From Piscicola geometra (taxonomy: Eukaryota > Annelida > Clitellata > Hirudinida > Piscicolidae): a stretch of DNA of 64,000 nucleotides. The notes under the pieces are model-generated. The model did no database searches. It was not told the origin of the DNA and saw only the letters and a list, made by a program, of their open reading frames with translations. Below are positions 1-23,420 of the stretch, piece after piece. The translations under genes were made by a program, and so were the position numbers. Within the stretch, counting starts at the first letter, position 1. The number at the start of each line of letters is the position of its first letter. Where the stretch lies: the NCBI GenBank assembly GCA_943735955.1, contig OX030956.1, positions 1,636,912 through 1,700,911 on the forward strand. Direction: 5' to 3'.

Positions 1-109
1 GAGAGAAAGAAAATGATTTGCACTATTATAACTGTAGTTAAAGATAATAATGATTATAACTATTATAAAAACCATCATCGGCATCACAAGCTCATCTCGA
101 TTGCCTCAC

Positions 110-2145
110 CTTCAGCAGCCTTGGCCAGGTGCTTCTTGAGGGCCTCAGTGAAGCCCTGCCAAAACTCCCCTGCCAAGTCCCCATACTCCTCCCCCTGTGA
201 TGTCATCATCATCATCGCCATCATCATCGTCATCATCATCATCCTCATCGTCATCATCATCATCCTCATCGTCATCATCATCATCATCATCGCCATCGCC
301 ACCATCATCATCATCACCTTGGTCTCTCTGAGGTGTTCAATAAACAGGACGTGTGAGACGGGGTCTTTCTTCCTGAGCAGTACTTTCTGCAGAAGCAGCG
401 TCTGTTGTTGTTGCAGTAGTAGTTGTTGTATTTGTTGTTGTAGTTGTTATAGTGGTTGTATTTGTTGTTGTAGTTGTTATAGTGGTTGTATTTGTTGTTG
501 TAGTTGTTATAGTGGTTGTATTTGTTGTTTTAGGGTTTGTAGTTGTAGTTGTTGTGATTGTTGTTGTAGTTGTTATAGTGGTTGTATTTGTTGTTTTAGG
601 TTTTGTAGTTGTAGTTGTTGTGAATGTTGTAGTGGTGGTTGTGGCTTTCTCAGTTACTCCACAAACATTGCTCAACACAAAACAGCCACTTTCTCTACTA
701 CCACAACACCACTACACACCCTACCTGCAACCCCACCCCCACGATGTTGAGCCTACTTGTGAGTAGGTAGCATAGACATCGTCGGTGAGTTTCTCCAGTT
801 GGTTCCATAGACAGGCCCTCATGTGCACGCTGTTGCCCATGCCACTCAGTCTGCCTGGACCCCCTGTCGTGGTGGTCAGGTGTGGTGGTAGAAGTCAGGT
901 GTGGATGGTGTGATGAGTGCTTTAACATTAAACAAAAATCTCATTACCCCAATACTCCACGCCATCAACCTCAACAACAATAACAAACCAACGAAACCCA
1001 CCACACCAATCAAAAACAACAAACATCACACACAAACACACACCCTTCTTCTCATTGGTCGAAGTGACATCCAATGAGCTCTTGACAGCGGCATCCACCT
1101 GCTGAATGCAGTCCCCCATGAAGCGGTCAAGCGTCGAGGAAAGCAGGTTAAGGTTGAAGAAGATTTGCAGGGAGGTGGCTACTTGCGATTGATTCTGTGT
1201 TGGGCGAAAGTGGTGGCGGTGTTGTGTGCGTGTCAGATCTAAACCACGCAACCCCTTCCTCCCCCCCTCACTCCACCTGCACAAGCATTGCCTCCTGCAG
1301 CATCTTCTCAGCCATCTGATGCACCTCCAGCCTGGCCCTCTTGCCGAACAACCTCTCTCCCTCCAACACAGAGATGCCCGAGAGGTCAAGACCCTTGCTG
1401 GCCAGGTACTCTGTCGTCGTCGTCATGGTGGAGTGGTGCATTGTAGGTTGGTCTAGTAGTGGTGGTCTGGTGGTTTTGTGGTCGTGGTAGTGACGGTGGT
1501 TAAGTCAGGTGGAGATGATGTAATAGTCGTGGTGCAACCCTCTCTCCCACCACACCACCTCATCAACCTTCTCTCCCACCACACCACCTCACCAACCCTC
1601 TCTCCCACCACAACACCTTACCAAGCTCACTGAGCGACTGGGCAGCCTTCGAGGCCTCCTTGCTGCCTGCACTCAGCTGCAACCTCAACCTCCTGCTCAG
1701 GTACAACTCCCTGATCACTTGCCGTAACATGTCACAAGTCTCCTATGTGGTGTGGTGGATGGTGGTTGTGGTGGATGGTTGTTTGATGGGGTTTGGTTGT
1801 GCTGATGAATGAATGGATCGATGAATGGACAAATGAATGAATGAATCGATGAATGGACAAATGAATGAATGAATGTAAGAATGAATGGATGGATGAGTAG
1901 AAGCAACAAAGACCTGTATGCGCCTGAGTTGCAGGGTTCTGGCGACAATCTTGTCGTGCGGCTCCACCACTCGAGCTCTGATCCTGAGAGTGGTGGATGG
2001 ATATGGATGGATGGTGGTGGATTAATGGGTGGTGATGGATGAATGAATGGATGGATGATGGATGAATGCATACTTTTCAACAGCAGTGAGTAGGGATTGA
2101 CTTCTAGATTGAATCACTTGGAGCACTCCTGGGTGGAGATGGTAG

Positions 2146-2178
<33 letters not shown>

Positions 2179-2785
2179 GGATGATGACAATGATGATACA
2201 CTCACCTTCCAAGGCCTCAATGCCTGTGGCTTGAGACATGAGGTCTTCATGGTGTTCGCTCACCTGTCGATGCATCAATATGTCTGAATATGTACTTTAA
2301 AAAATGTTATCTATTTTTAACTAGGTAAGAATCAATTAATTAAAAAATCAAAAAACTAATAAAACATAGTACTACTTTATATTGATATGCTAGAGTCTAG
2401 CAGCTAGACTGATATTTAATAAACAATTTATTAATTATTATTTACATTGCAATTACAATTAATAAAAAACCTGTTTATTGATTTCCTTGTCGAGCTGACT
2501 GATGCCTTGGGCGAGTGAGGAGAGTTGTTGCGAGACTGCATGGCTCTTGATCACTCGGGTGGCAAACGATTTGGCATCAAACTCCTCTTCACAGAATTGC
2601 CTGAAGGTTTCTGCAATTTTAACAAAAACTTATTTAATTTTGGGGAAATTTGCACAAAATTAAAATATTGAATTTTTTAAAATGCATAAATTTTATAAGT
2701 AAATTTATTATTTAACAATAGTTAATTGAAATCGAAAGTAAAAACCGTCTTTTGAAAATTGCTCTAAAAGCGCGAATTCCATCAT
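110..2785 (-). CDS. COG5: COG5, conserved oligomeric Golgi complex subunit 5 (N-terminal part, runs off left edge)
   Basis: COG5 is a lobe-B subunit of the COG tether that captures vesicles in retrograde intra-Golgi traffic. I read eleven phase-consistent exons on the minus strand: 2785-2746, 2610-2471, 2263-2206, 2128-2074, 1983-1914, 1742-1622, 1410-1277, 1194-1044, 863-757, 401-318 and 194-110. All have AG/GT borders and join to about 348 residues with no stop; metazoan COG5 is about 840, so the C-terminal half lies off the window. Family motifs visible include [77 protein letters not shown] and [19 protein letters not shown]. The first exon (start ATG at 2785, then a second ATG) is inferred because its one-base overhang completes the next exon's first codon; a short N-terminus differing from this is possible. 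The last exon ends at a GTGAGG donor, so the gene continues left. Confidence 0.92.
201..317. repeat. CAT/ATC trinucleotide microsatellite in a COG5 intron
   Basis: Imperfect CATCAT array with CGC and CTC interruptions. It fills the left part of the intron between the last two visible COG5 exons, and the minus-strand donor (AAG|GTGATGATG) reads straight into it. Confidence 0.9.
424..640. repeat. 30-bp minisatellite (GTTGTATTTGTTGTTGTAGT... unit)
   Basis: Unit of 30 bp starting GTTGTATTTG and ending GTTATAGTG, repeated in tandem from 424. It then grades into a longer variant with TTTTAGG inserts. It lies inside a COG5 intron next to the acceptor of exon 401-318. Translations of it (poly V/C/T) are artefacts. 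Confidence 0.85.
1790..2070. repeat. GAAT/GGAT tetranucleotide arrays flanking a COG5 exon
   Basis: Degenerate ATGAATGAATGG-type arrays at about 1801-1900 and 1990-2070 sit on both sides of the 70-bp COG5 exon 1983-1914. A short GATGAT run follows at about 2139-2190 in the next intron. Confidence 0.8.
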
Positions 2786-3668
2786 TTTATAAAGAAAATA
2801 AATTTTTAATAAATTTGGTTTATTTAATTATTATAGAATTTATGAATGAATGGTGATTGTCAGTATAATATAAACGTTATTTCAGCAATGTATTCCATCG
2901 ATCAACGTGTTATTGTTTAAAAGTAAAATATTTAAAAAGTGCAAATACTTAAAAGTTTGTTAAAGTATTAATAAATATTTTTTAATGGTGAAATATCGAC
3001 TAGTTGACTCACAGAAAAAAACAAAATAATAATTATTTCAAGTATAAAATAAAATCAGTATGATAAAGACAAATAAAGTAACAATTTCACACTTGAAAAA
3101 CTTTTCTATTAGAATTTCATTTTAAAATTCAGGTTAAGTTTACCAAAGTAATAAAAAAAGCTCCTATAAAAGGATGATTGCTTGGCTGCAGGAAAGTTGC
3201 AGTGTTCAAAAACAAAGAATGCTGCTTTGAACTGAAAACTGCCTGCGATTTTAACACATCCGAGTCTAATTTAAAACTTCAAAATGTCTTTTGTAGTTTA
3301 TTCAAGTTAATGCTTGATATTTATTTGTATTAAAAAAAATAAATGATAGTAACAATAATAATAGAACTGAGTAAATTCTTTGAAAGGTTTCAAATATAAA
3401 TTAATGAAACTATAGTATAGTTACTATACAAATATTTATCCCTTAATTTTCAATCTTTAAATGCGTGAACATGCTTGAAAAGTGTTTCTTTTAACGCTTA
3501 AAAAGTCTCTATTTGTTTAATAAAGAGCCTCAAAGACATGCTCAAATAGGATAAAAGTTGTTCAAACTCCCTCAATGGAATAAAAAGCTAAAAACCAAAA
3601 AAACGATTCACTGCTTTACGCTCTCACCCAACGCAATCTCTCAACCCCCAACAACTTCACAAGGCGTC
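2786..3668. promoter_or_regulatory. Head-to-head intergenic region between COG5 and the LEV-10-like gene
   Basis: About 880 bp of AT-rich DNA separates the inferred COG5 start (minus) and the LEV-10-like start (plus). I see no open coding exon in it. It must hold the promoters and 5' UTRs of both genes, perhaps as a shared bidirectional promoter. No CpG-rich core or clear TATA pair could be assigned. Confidence 0.5.
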
Positions 3669-11366
<7,698 letters not shown>

Positions 11367-11686
11367 GAAACACATGTGTTTGTGTGTGTATGTGTGTGTT
11401 TGTGTGTATATGTGTGTGTGGTGTGTGAATGCGTATGTATGAAAGTGTGCAATTGTTTGTTTACACAAGTCTCAATAACCGATAGCATACTTGAACCATT
11501 GCTTTATGTAAGCTTAGTTTGTATTAGGTGTGGGTTGTAAATGTTTGACTTTCCATGTTCACTATCAGTTTTGTGAGTTGATAGGGTGTTTGTTAGAACT
11601 CTGTCATTACTTCCTAGCTTCATGTACACAACATTTGAGTGTATATAGATGTGATTTTGAATCTTTTACTTTTAAATATTTCTTTT

Positions 11687-11692
11687 AATAAA
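11687..11692 (+). terminator. AATAAA polyadenylation signal of the LEV-10-like gene
   Basis: AATAAA lies about 320 bp after the TGA at 11364-11366 and is followed by an A-run. The 3' UTR holds a degenerate GT repeat at about 11376-11435. Confidence 0.6.
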
Positions 11693-13218
11693 AAAAACTT
11701 TTATTAGTTAGGTTTTTCAATTTCAGCTTGACGCTTTATCGAAAAGCTATTTCATTACGATCGTCCAAATGTTTACGGGTGATGGACAGAAAAAAAATGA
11801 TGTTTGGAAAAACTCTGATCTCTTTTAAAGAGTCTTTGGGTTAATCCAGATTTGACTACAGACTTTGTGTCTTTCTATATTTAGGTTTTCAATTTCAAAA
11901 AAGCTTGCTTTATGCATAGGTATGTATTATAGAGTATAAAAATCCTTTCAAACACAACAATTGCATTAATCTTTTTGAATTGAGCAAATAGTTTTTCAGA
12001 TTATCAGTGAAAACTGACAGCCATAAAGCCTCATTTAAAAAAATATAAATTTCTGAATTTAACTTTTGTTTAATTTTCTTTTTTCCTTTTTTCCCCACAA
12101 TTGTTACTATATGCTGCGTAAATGAGAAATGTACATCAATTTTTTCAAATGGCGCCCGTAATGACGGCCATTTAAATCTCCGTAACTTATCATTTTTCCC
12201 TAAAATAGCTATTTTTACATCATGAAATGGTTTTTGAAAATGATTTAATTAATATTCAATGATTTAACGTTAAAACTTCAATTATTTCAAAAGAACCCAG
12301 TATTGTAGAAAATCTATATTAACAAGCAGATCATGATAGTGTATTAATGTCCCGATCACCAATATGAGAATCGGGACAAATAGTGCTATTTGTTAGTTTA
12401 GAAGCTTCATGAAAAAATTATTAGGCTATGCTTATGTCAAAATAATCTTCATTCAATGCATTCTTCAATTGATATTATAAAAACACACAAAAAAACTACT
12501 GTAAATTCCTGACACCTAATCCAAGTCTTATGTGAATCGGGAAATTTGTGTTAACGTCATGGTGTGCATGATATAAAATAATGATATAGTTTCACAAAAA
12601 AGAAATATAGGAGCCCAATATTTAACATTTATCTTTCTTTACACATGAAATGTATTCAGAAAAAAATTATATTCTCACTTGTTGGCTTAATAAATCGCGA
12701 TGATTAGCGGAAAAATAAAATCAGAACAGAAATTGTTGGAATGAAAAAAATAGCCAAAAACTCATATAAATTGAGTATTCTAAAATCAAGAAAAGTAAAA
12801 ACACGTTTTTAAATATGCCTATGACTGAATAAATCAAACAGGATAGAACTAACTAAAACATAAATCTAAATATTTAATATTTGTAAAAGAAATTTAAGAC
12901 ATGCGTTTTTAGCCTATTTTCAATTTTTAAATAGCTAGAAAGTTTAATATCGTAGTATTTATTATGAATATTTTACACTGATAATATTTTTATATTCCTT
13001 TTCTTCAAAAAATGCATTCAGTCTTGGATACCATTTTCCGTTCTTTTTAAAAACAAGTAAGACACTGCAAATCGTAAGTCTGTAATCGATTCTGGATTAA
13101 CCCCTTTACTCAGTCGCTTCATTGAGCGATGATCCATCTTTAGTGAACACCAGAAAATCAGCAATCAGTGTTTTAGGAAAAAATATTCATTTAATGAAAA
13201 ATTGAGCTACAATGTGGC
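11693..13218. other. AT-rich tail-to-tail intergenic DNA
   Basis: No coding exon, RNA gene or recognisable repeat was found between the 3' ends of the LEV-10-like gene (plus) and MRPS9 (minus). Short open frames here have random-looking, Phe/Lys/Ile-rich translations. Confidence 0.6.
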
Positions 13219-13224
13219 TTTATT
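13219..13224 (-). terminator. AATAAA polyadenylation signal of MRPS9
   Basis: AATAAA on the minus strand (plus TTTATT), about 76 bp beyond the MRPS9 stop codon at 13300-13302. Confidence 0.6.
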
Positions 13225-13299
13225 ATTCCAATACAAAACTATTGAAAATAAATATTACTAAAGATAGTTTAGAAAAGTGGAGTGCAGACAGCTTCGAGA

Positions 13300-17296
<3,997 letters not shown>

Positions 17297-17538
17297 TATC
17301 GCTCAGGTATTTTTTACAAAGAAAATGAATTAAGGTCGTACACTTTATGGTTAAAATAAAATAGTATATATTTTTTTATGAAAGTATATTTATTTTGAAA
17401 AATTATCATTAAAATGACAAAAATTCATTTTAGAGCAGCTTGTGTTTGAAAGCACCACAAACAAGAAAAATAGATTTAGTTCATGAACATGAACATGATT
17501 AGAATACATGACATCAGGAAGGTCTCAAAAAGTGAAAT

Positions 17539-17544
17539 TTTATT
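17539..17544 (-). terminator. AATAAA polyadenylation signal of the small secreted-protein gene
   Basis: Minus-strand AATAAA about 186 bp beyond the TGA at 17732-17730. The MRPS9 start lies only about 243 bp further downstream. Confidence 0.5.
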
Positions 17545-17729
17545 GTAAAGATTCGATGTACAACCAACATCTATGGTTCTTTTTTGCAATCGAGATGTAC
17601 AAAATCATTACAGAACAAGCTCTTGAATCATTTGCTGCTACATACTCTATTTTTGACATAACAGTATTTTTGTAGAACTATTCAATTCATCTCACGGCAC
17701 CTCGATAAACCATGTCTCAATTCCGAGCC

Positions 17730-18636
17730 TCAACCCCTGCGAGGCACCCTGATCACCACGTCGTCCATGTTCACCACTAGGACCACCCTGTTGATGTCGA
17801 ACTTCCCGGGAGAAGGTTCGAATGTCATTCGTTTGCCTAACTGTGTGAATCAATCGTTCAATCAAATAAAATTATATAGCGTTTTTTACGATGATGATCA
17901 GCAATGATTCATAAATTTAAAATGCATAGAAATGTTGAGAAAGCAATAAAAAGTAAATGTGGAAAAAATGTTAAGAAAAACAGTTTGTTGAAAAAATGAG
18001 AAAGTGTGAGAGATAAAGATCAAGAAAAAGATGTTGCATAAGAATCTAATACTAAAATGCTTTGATGCAGCGAGAACTCTTTAGAGCTTGTTGTAAATGG
18101 ATATGAAAAAGGGAGAGAATGTAGAATGGAAGAATAATGAATCGACACTAGCTGAATGGACAATGAAGAAAGGAAATTAATAGAATAATCTGAAGAGAAA
18201 GATGACTTTTATGTCTGGGTCATAAAAGCTGATGTGGTTGAAACACGCCTCTGACGACTGCAAAGTTTAATTTAGATAAAATTGGAAATTCCTTTTATTT
18301 TAATCATTATACTTATAATTTAAGTTAGAGTAAATAGATGAAGAAAATAAACTCTATGAAAACAGCATTGAGACAGTAACAAAACGGAGTAAGCGACCAT
18401 TCCTATGCAGTATGACACGTGGTCCTTCTGGAAGATCATTTGGAAATTATTTTTGTTATTCAAGTTTTAAGTTAAATGTCAATGATCAATCTAATTAGAA
18501 GCGTAAAAACACGAAGAAAACAGAGAGACAGAGAACTCACCACATTGACGACCTCTAGGTGTCCACTTGAGAGAGAGACCAGAAGATAGCTGCCAAGGAG
18601 GAAGAGGAGGAGGTTGACAGTTGTGCTTGCAGCCAT
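17730..18636 (-). CDS. Small secreted protein (68 aa), two exons, family not recognised
   Basis: Exon 1 is 18636-18541 (32 codons) and exon 2 is 17840-17730 (36 codons plus TGA). The donor GTG|GTGAGT and acceptor CACACAG|TTAGGC are canonical, and phase 0 is kept. The N-terminus MAASTTVNLLLFLLGSYLLV looks like a signal peptide with probable cleavage after SLSSG. The mature part is only about 43 residues, has no cysteine, and contains VNVLGKR just after the intron (a Gly-Lys-Arg amidation/dibasic pattern), a hydrophobic stretch RVVLVVNMDDVVIRV and a C-terminal PRRG. GKR plus RR would suit a neuropeptide-like precursor, but no known peptide is recognised and a plain small secreted protein is equally possible. 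It lies on the same strand as MRPS9 and immediately upstream of it. Confidence 0.55.
17850..17895 (-). mobile_element. SINE-like 3' tail relic in the small secreted-protein gene intron
   Basis: Minus strand AAAACGCTATATAATTTTATTTGATTG resembles the CGCTATA.AA terminal motif plus TTGATT tail seen at 11.2, 19.5 and 26.9 kb. It starts just upstream of the exon 2 acceptor. Confidence 0.35.
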
Positions 18637-19439
18637 TATGAATTATTAAATCAATTAAAATAGCAGAAAAGATCTTTTTATTCTTCTTCTTGGTTTTTCA
18701 AATTATTATTTTGCCATTAATCTCCTTTTCTTTTAGAAGAGAAGATATCATTGAAATTCCTTTCAAAGAGACCTTTTAAACAGTGATTTAGAAAGCTTTG
18801 ATACCCCATTTGACTAGAGATTTTTGTGTAGCGCTGATTGACAAGTTTGAAAATCGCTTCGAAATAAAAGGAAATCTTGCTTTTAAGCCTTTCGAAAGTT
18901 ATTTGAAGGAAGTAAAAACGAGAAAGAGACCGTAACATTTTTTCAATGTTAAAACTTTTCATCTTTTTCTTTTTGAATTTTGTTTTTCCAATTGCGTTTA
19001 AAACGCAGAAACATGCGTTGAACATATTACAAATTCATCTCTTTCTCTACATCTCCAGCCTTGAAACTTAATTTCCTGGATTTTTATTTGCAAAAAAAAA
19101 TGTATAAGTATAAAAGTATATCAATACGAAAGGACTATTAACTATGCCAACTAGACATTCATAGTTGAATTACATTTGTTGTTAGGTTCCGCAAATTCAC
19201 CCACTTTCCCTAATCGATTTGCTGAAAGCACAGAAGAGATAAGAGGAGGCTAAGCAATCAACGGGTTTATCTTTTATAAATCTCACTTAAAAAAGAGATT
19301 TCAGAGTCAAACAAGGGCATTACGTGGAAAACCATGAAATGAAAAAGAAAGGATAAAATTAATTTTTAGTTATATTTATGTTTTCCATGAAAATATTTAA
19401 TCGATGAAATGAACCCTTTTCTATGTTCAAGGGAACATA

Positions 19440-19535
19440 AGACGTACTTGTTTGGGACGTGATGGCTGAGCGCTTTTGTTCACTTAGTAAAGGGCGCTAT
19501 ACAAATTATTAGTGATTGATTGATTGATTGAAGGG
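19440..19535 (+). mobile_element. SINE-like 3' end fragment with GCGCTATACAAATT and TGAT tail
   Basis: The sequence GTGATGGCTGAGCGCTTTTG is followed by TAAAGGGCGCTATACAAATT and a (GATT)n tail. The same terminal motif recurs elsewhere in the window on both strands, which marks it as a dispersed element end rather than unique DNA. Confidence 0.5.
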
Positions 19536-21443
19536 CTGGTTCAAGATTTTATATCTTTTCAACTTTTTTAGCTTCGTGAGAAAATGAAATATAGATAAGA
19601 AAGGAAATTGGGTTTCGGAGTTTAGTGAAATCAAGTAGAATGCCAGTCTAAAAACCTGAATGGATGTTTAATTATTTTTAAAATAGTCAAAAAAATGTGT
19701 ACTCGCACAAAAAGATGTCACTAACATTGAACAGAGTCTCAGGAGAGAAGCCTGCAGCATTCCTTTCCAAATCTCCAACTACTTTACGGGTGTCTCGGAT
19801 ATCTTTATTGTTATTACTTTGAGTTATATTTTCAAAATTTGTTTCGTGTGTCCACTTTGTGGATTGTCATCAAGTTAACTTGATCAAATGTTGTTTTGAT
19901 TTAATCTCCAAAGCAACGTAAATAATAAGCCAAAGAAGAAAAAGAAAACTTACTCGAAGCTGAGATTTCTGTGTATAAAGACAGAAAAATTCGTAATTTT
20001 GGACGCGTATGCCACTGTTGGTACACACACGCATAATGCATATATAGATTCAGTTAGGTAGTTATATATGAGAAAGCATTTCAAAACTATTCTGAAATAG
20101 GATCTTGGAAAAAAAACGAAACTGTGATGAAAAACCTTAACGGATAACTTTCCCAAGGTTACATTCAAGCGTCCTTCCTATTTTATTTAACACAATTTCT
20201 TTGTTTAATAATACATGCACATTTTTTGTGAATTTTTAATTCATTGTGAAAATTAATTAATATATGGGGTTCACCCTTAAAATTCTGTTTCTTAGTGACA
20301 CAGCTTTAATGCCACGACATTAGACGCTGAAAGGGTCGTGTGTTTTGGTCTTTTACACCTAATTTTAAAAAATGGTGATGTCATTACCGATTAATTAACT
20401 CATTCAATGTTAAGGTGTGATTGTAGGTCTAATTTAATCAGTTACACATTTCTTTTATTTAAAAAAAATATAAACATATCAAATTTATTTTCATTAAGCA
20501 TCTTGGTAGCTAAGCTTGCGTTTATGAGATTTTTGCGACAATGTTTGAACGTGTTTTCATGAATATTTTAACAATTTAAAAATAAGTGAAAAGAGCTTTT
20601 CCTAAATATTCTATAAAATTTTAAATAAAAAAGTAAACTAGCTCTTTTTCAGACATTATGGCCTCAGTTATGACTATTTGATGAACGTCTAACACTTGGG
20701 CACATTTTCCGTGGTTTTAAAATTCATGTTCTGCTGTCATTGTCAGAGCATCCTTCAAAAAAATAAAAAGCGCTTGTTTAAAATAATCCTTATGGAGTTT
20801 CAGCAAGAAAATATAAGGTTTTTTACGAGTTTTAATATTTATAACTTATTGAGTTAAAAACTCTGGAAAATAAATAAGTCTTGATCTTCTAGATATTAGG
20901 AATACTCTCTGGATAATGCCTCACATACTTTTGTAGACTAATATTTACTTTTTTTCTAGCTCTAAATGCTTTTCAATTTTTATTGATTTATGAGAAGGAA
21001 TTTTAATAAATAATATATGCCTTTACATACCGTAAAACAAAGGCGCATCCAGTATTTTAAGGCTTAACAAAATTTTTTTTTAAAAAAACGTCCTTTGAAT
21101 TATTAGCTAGTTCGTTCTTATCTAATCAACAAAGTGTGAAAAAACATGAAGTTTTATACTAGTTGAGCAGATGGTGATTAGAATAGTTGTTTTATTTATT
21201 TTTTTCGCTATATTTTTCACTTCTATTCTTACTGATAAAATATCTGAAAATGTATTTTTCAAAGTTTCATCTAAAAAAAAGTAATGGCTAAAAAGTTTGT
21301 TTATTTAAAGAACTGATAATAATTTTCAATATGCATTTGAATTTATTCTCACTGGTAGTCGCAAGCGGCTTCACCAAAAACTCCAAGCATAAAAAAGCGC
21401 ATGTCACATAATGTTTCACGGTTGACACTGCATCTGTTTGAAG

Positions 21444-21496
21444 TATAAAATGGAGTTGCAAAAACACAAAAAACTCAGTGCTTCTCTGGTGGCAGG
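21444..21496 (+). promoter_or_regulatory. Candidate core promoter: TATAAAA, TCAGT initiator, short first exon
   Basis: TATAAAA at 21444-21450 is followed 33 bp later by an initiator-like TCAGTG (21475), then by a strong splice donor GGCAG|GTAAAC at 21495/21496. This reads like a promoter with a tiny untranslated first exon. No downstream exon could be attached, so it may be chance. Confidence 0.25.
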
Positions 21497-21635
21497 TAAA
21501 CCATTGAACTTTACAGTTAGTTGAAAAAATAAAAACTGGTTTAATTTACGTTTCCAAAAAACAACGAATTCAAAATATTTAAACAACTTGAAGCTACTTT
21601 ATGATATATAAAGCTTTTTAACTTTTAAAAACTAG

Positions 21636-21680
21636 CGATACGATACGATACGAGTCTTTAGTGCCTTTGAGACAACAACG
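21636..21680 (-). mobile_element. LINE-like 3' end fragment with (CGTAT)n tail
   Basis: Minus strand CTCAAAGGCACTAAAGACTCG is followed by TATCG repeats. It matches the 3' end of the LINE fragment at 31.4 kb (CAAAGGCACTATAAAGAC plus TAC repeats). Confidence 0.5.
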
Positions 21681-23211
21681 AATATGATGAAAAAGAACGA
21701 ACGGAACTCTAAAAGTTGATTACCCTGACTAAAACCGCAATACATTTTAAGGTTGGTGAAGATTTATGACATGGAAAAAATAAATCATAAAGGTATTTAA
21801 GAAACGATGAATGCCAAGGGTTTGGAAAATTATTTTGTTAAATATCAAAAAGAGAAAGAAACTACATTTCATTACATGAACAGGCAAGAAACAGTGTAAG
21901 TAGATGAAAAAAAGTGATTCTAAAATGCATTTTTCTAAAGAATTATGCTGATCCTGTCTCCCTGAGGAACTGATCAGGACTGCTAAAAATAACACGTCTT
22001 TGCTGGGAAAAGTGAGCTGAAAAAGATTTTAATGTTTGCAACACACCTAAGTGACATTTTGAAAATGATTTATGTCAAGCTTTAAAAAAAGAGACTAAGC
22101 AATAGATTATATCTTTTGCACTTCTTCAAGGCACGTATAGCAATTTCTTTCCAATGAACGGTTTTTACGATTATTTTACACCAAAATCCTAACAAAACAC
22201 AATCTTTTCATTTTAATGGTCTAAAAACTTCATCTTTATAAAAGCTAAAAATAAAATTTATGCAACGAATAAATATTTAGTGTTTAAAAGTTTAAATAAA
22301 GCAAAAATATTGAATCTGAAATATATGTGGTTGAAACACTGGAGATTGAATTCGATGTCCTATTTTTTTCCACATTGCCAACTTTTGCTAAGATAGTTTC
22401 TTAAGTTGACATGTCGCTTAGTTAACAACTCAAATGAGATTGTTCATAAAATCAAACTTTGAATTATTTTTGTGACAAATTCTTATTTTCTTATCTTATT
22501 TATTATCTGATTCATCATAATATATTTTCTTTGATGTTCTAAAAAGCAGCAAACATTTTGTTTTTCTATTTTTTTCAATGGGGTTTTAAGGAAAGATGTG
22601 CAAAGAAAGTGAGTGAAACTTTGTTTTTACATTAGTCATAGTCATGAGAGAACTCAAAAAAGACCCTTAGACAGGCTATCTTTGAGCTTTTGAACATTAA
22701 AGCAACCTAGAAAGTGTGGCATACAAAAAAAAAATATTAATTTAAAAAATTGAGTTAAGTATCCAAACATTAAAAAAATACATTTTTATCAAAGTGAAAA
22801 GTGCTTCGCAGATCTTCATTTGCAAAATAATTTGTTGGCGGGTCATTTCGTTAGCAAGTTTTCCATGTTTTTTCTTATAATCGAGTTTGGTGTGTGAAAA
22901 AACCATACAATTTAGTTTTCTTAGCCATTATTGTAGGTGTTTTGAACTTAATTTCATGTAAAACGGCTTTGTGTTTCAGGTATTAATCTTTTTTTAGTTC
23001 TTATACTAATGATACGTTTTCACAAATCTGATGTTTAAATTCACACTAAGTAGATTAAGAAAGTATAGAAAAGTAAGCATGCAAATAAATTAGGTTTCAA
23101 GACCCAAAAACCATTCATCTTTTTTCACAATTTCATTAAACGAGAAGAAAAATGAATATATGAAGGGATGGAGGAACCGATTGATGGTTGCGCATTAACA
23201 ATAGCAGGGTG

Positions 23212-23420
23212 TTATGAACGCATAGTAGCGATGGCAAGGCCAGTGACGATGAACGAAAGTGTGAAAGAGGCGAGTTTCAGGAAGCTTTGAGGCGTTATCG
23301 AGCTGGCGCAGGGTTGATGCAGAGTCGTTAGTGCTTTCATTAGGCGAGCAGAAGGCAATAAGTCATCGTCAGTGCTTCCAATTACCTGCAAGTGCACCTT
23401 CCGTGCGTCAGAAACAAGAA
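23212..23420 (-). CDS. Orphan terminal exon with GPI-anchor-like C-terminus
   Basis: After a strong acceptor (TTTTCTTTCCAG) the minus strand stays open for about 69 codons to a TAA, in the frame that needs one base from the preceding exon. The peptide begins VLVSDARKVHLQVIGSTDDD and ends with a small-residue region (PCASSITPQS), then LKLASFTLSFIVTGLAIATM, which looks like a GPI attachment signal. No upstream exon was joined and no family is recognised. An internal CAG|GTAATT at about 23386 could shorten it. Confidence 0.35.

Larger units (their letters stand above)
18637..23211. other. AT-rich non-coding stretch
   Basis: No supported gene. It contains a SINE-like 3' tail at about 19440-19535, a LINE-like 3' end at about 21636-21680 and a candidate core promoter at 21444-21496. 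The remaining open frames are short and compositionally random. Confidence 0.6.

Noticed and set aside
424..640. CRISPR-like regular repeat array
   Set aside because: The 30-bp units are directly tandem with no unique spacers, in an intron of an animal gene.
3558..3668. Upstream in-frame ATG at 3558 for the LEV-10-like protein
   Set aside because: It would add 37 polar residues before the hydrophobic leader; the ATG at 3669 places a normal signal peptide at the N-terminus.
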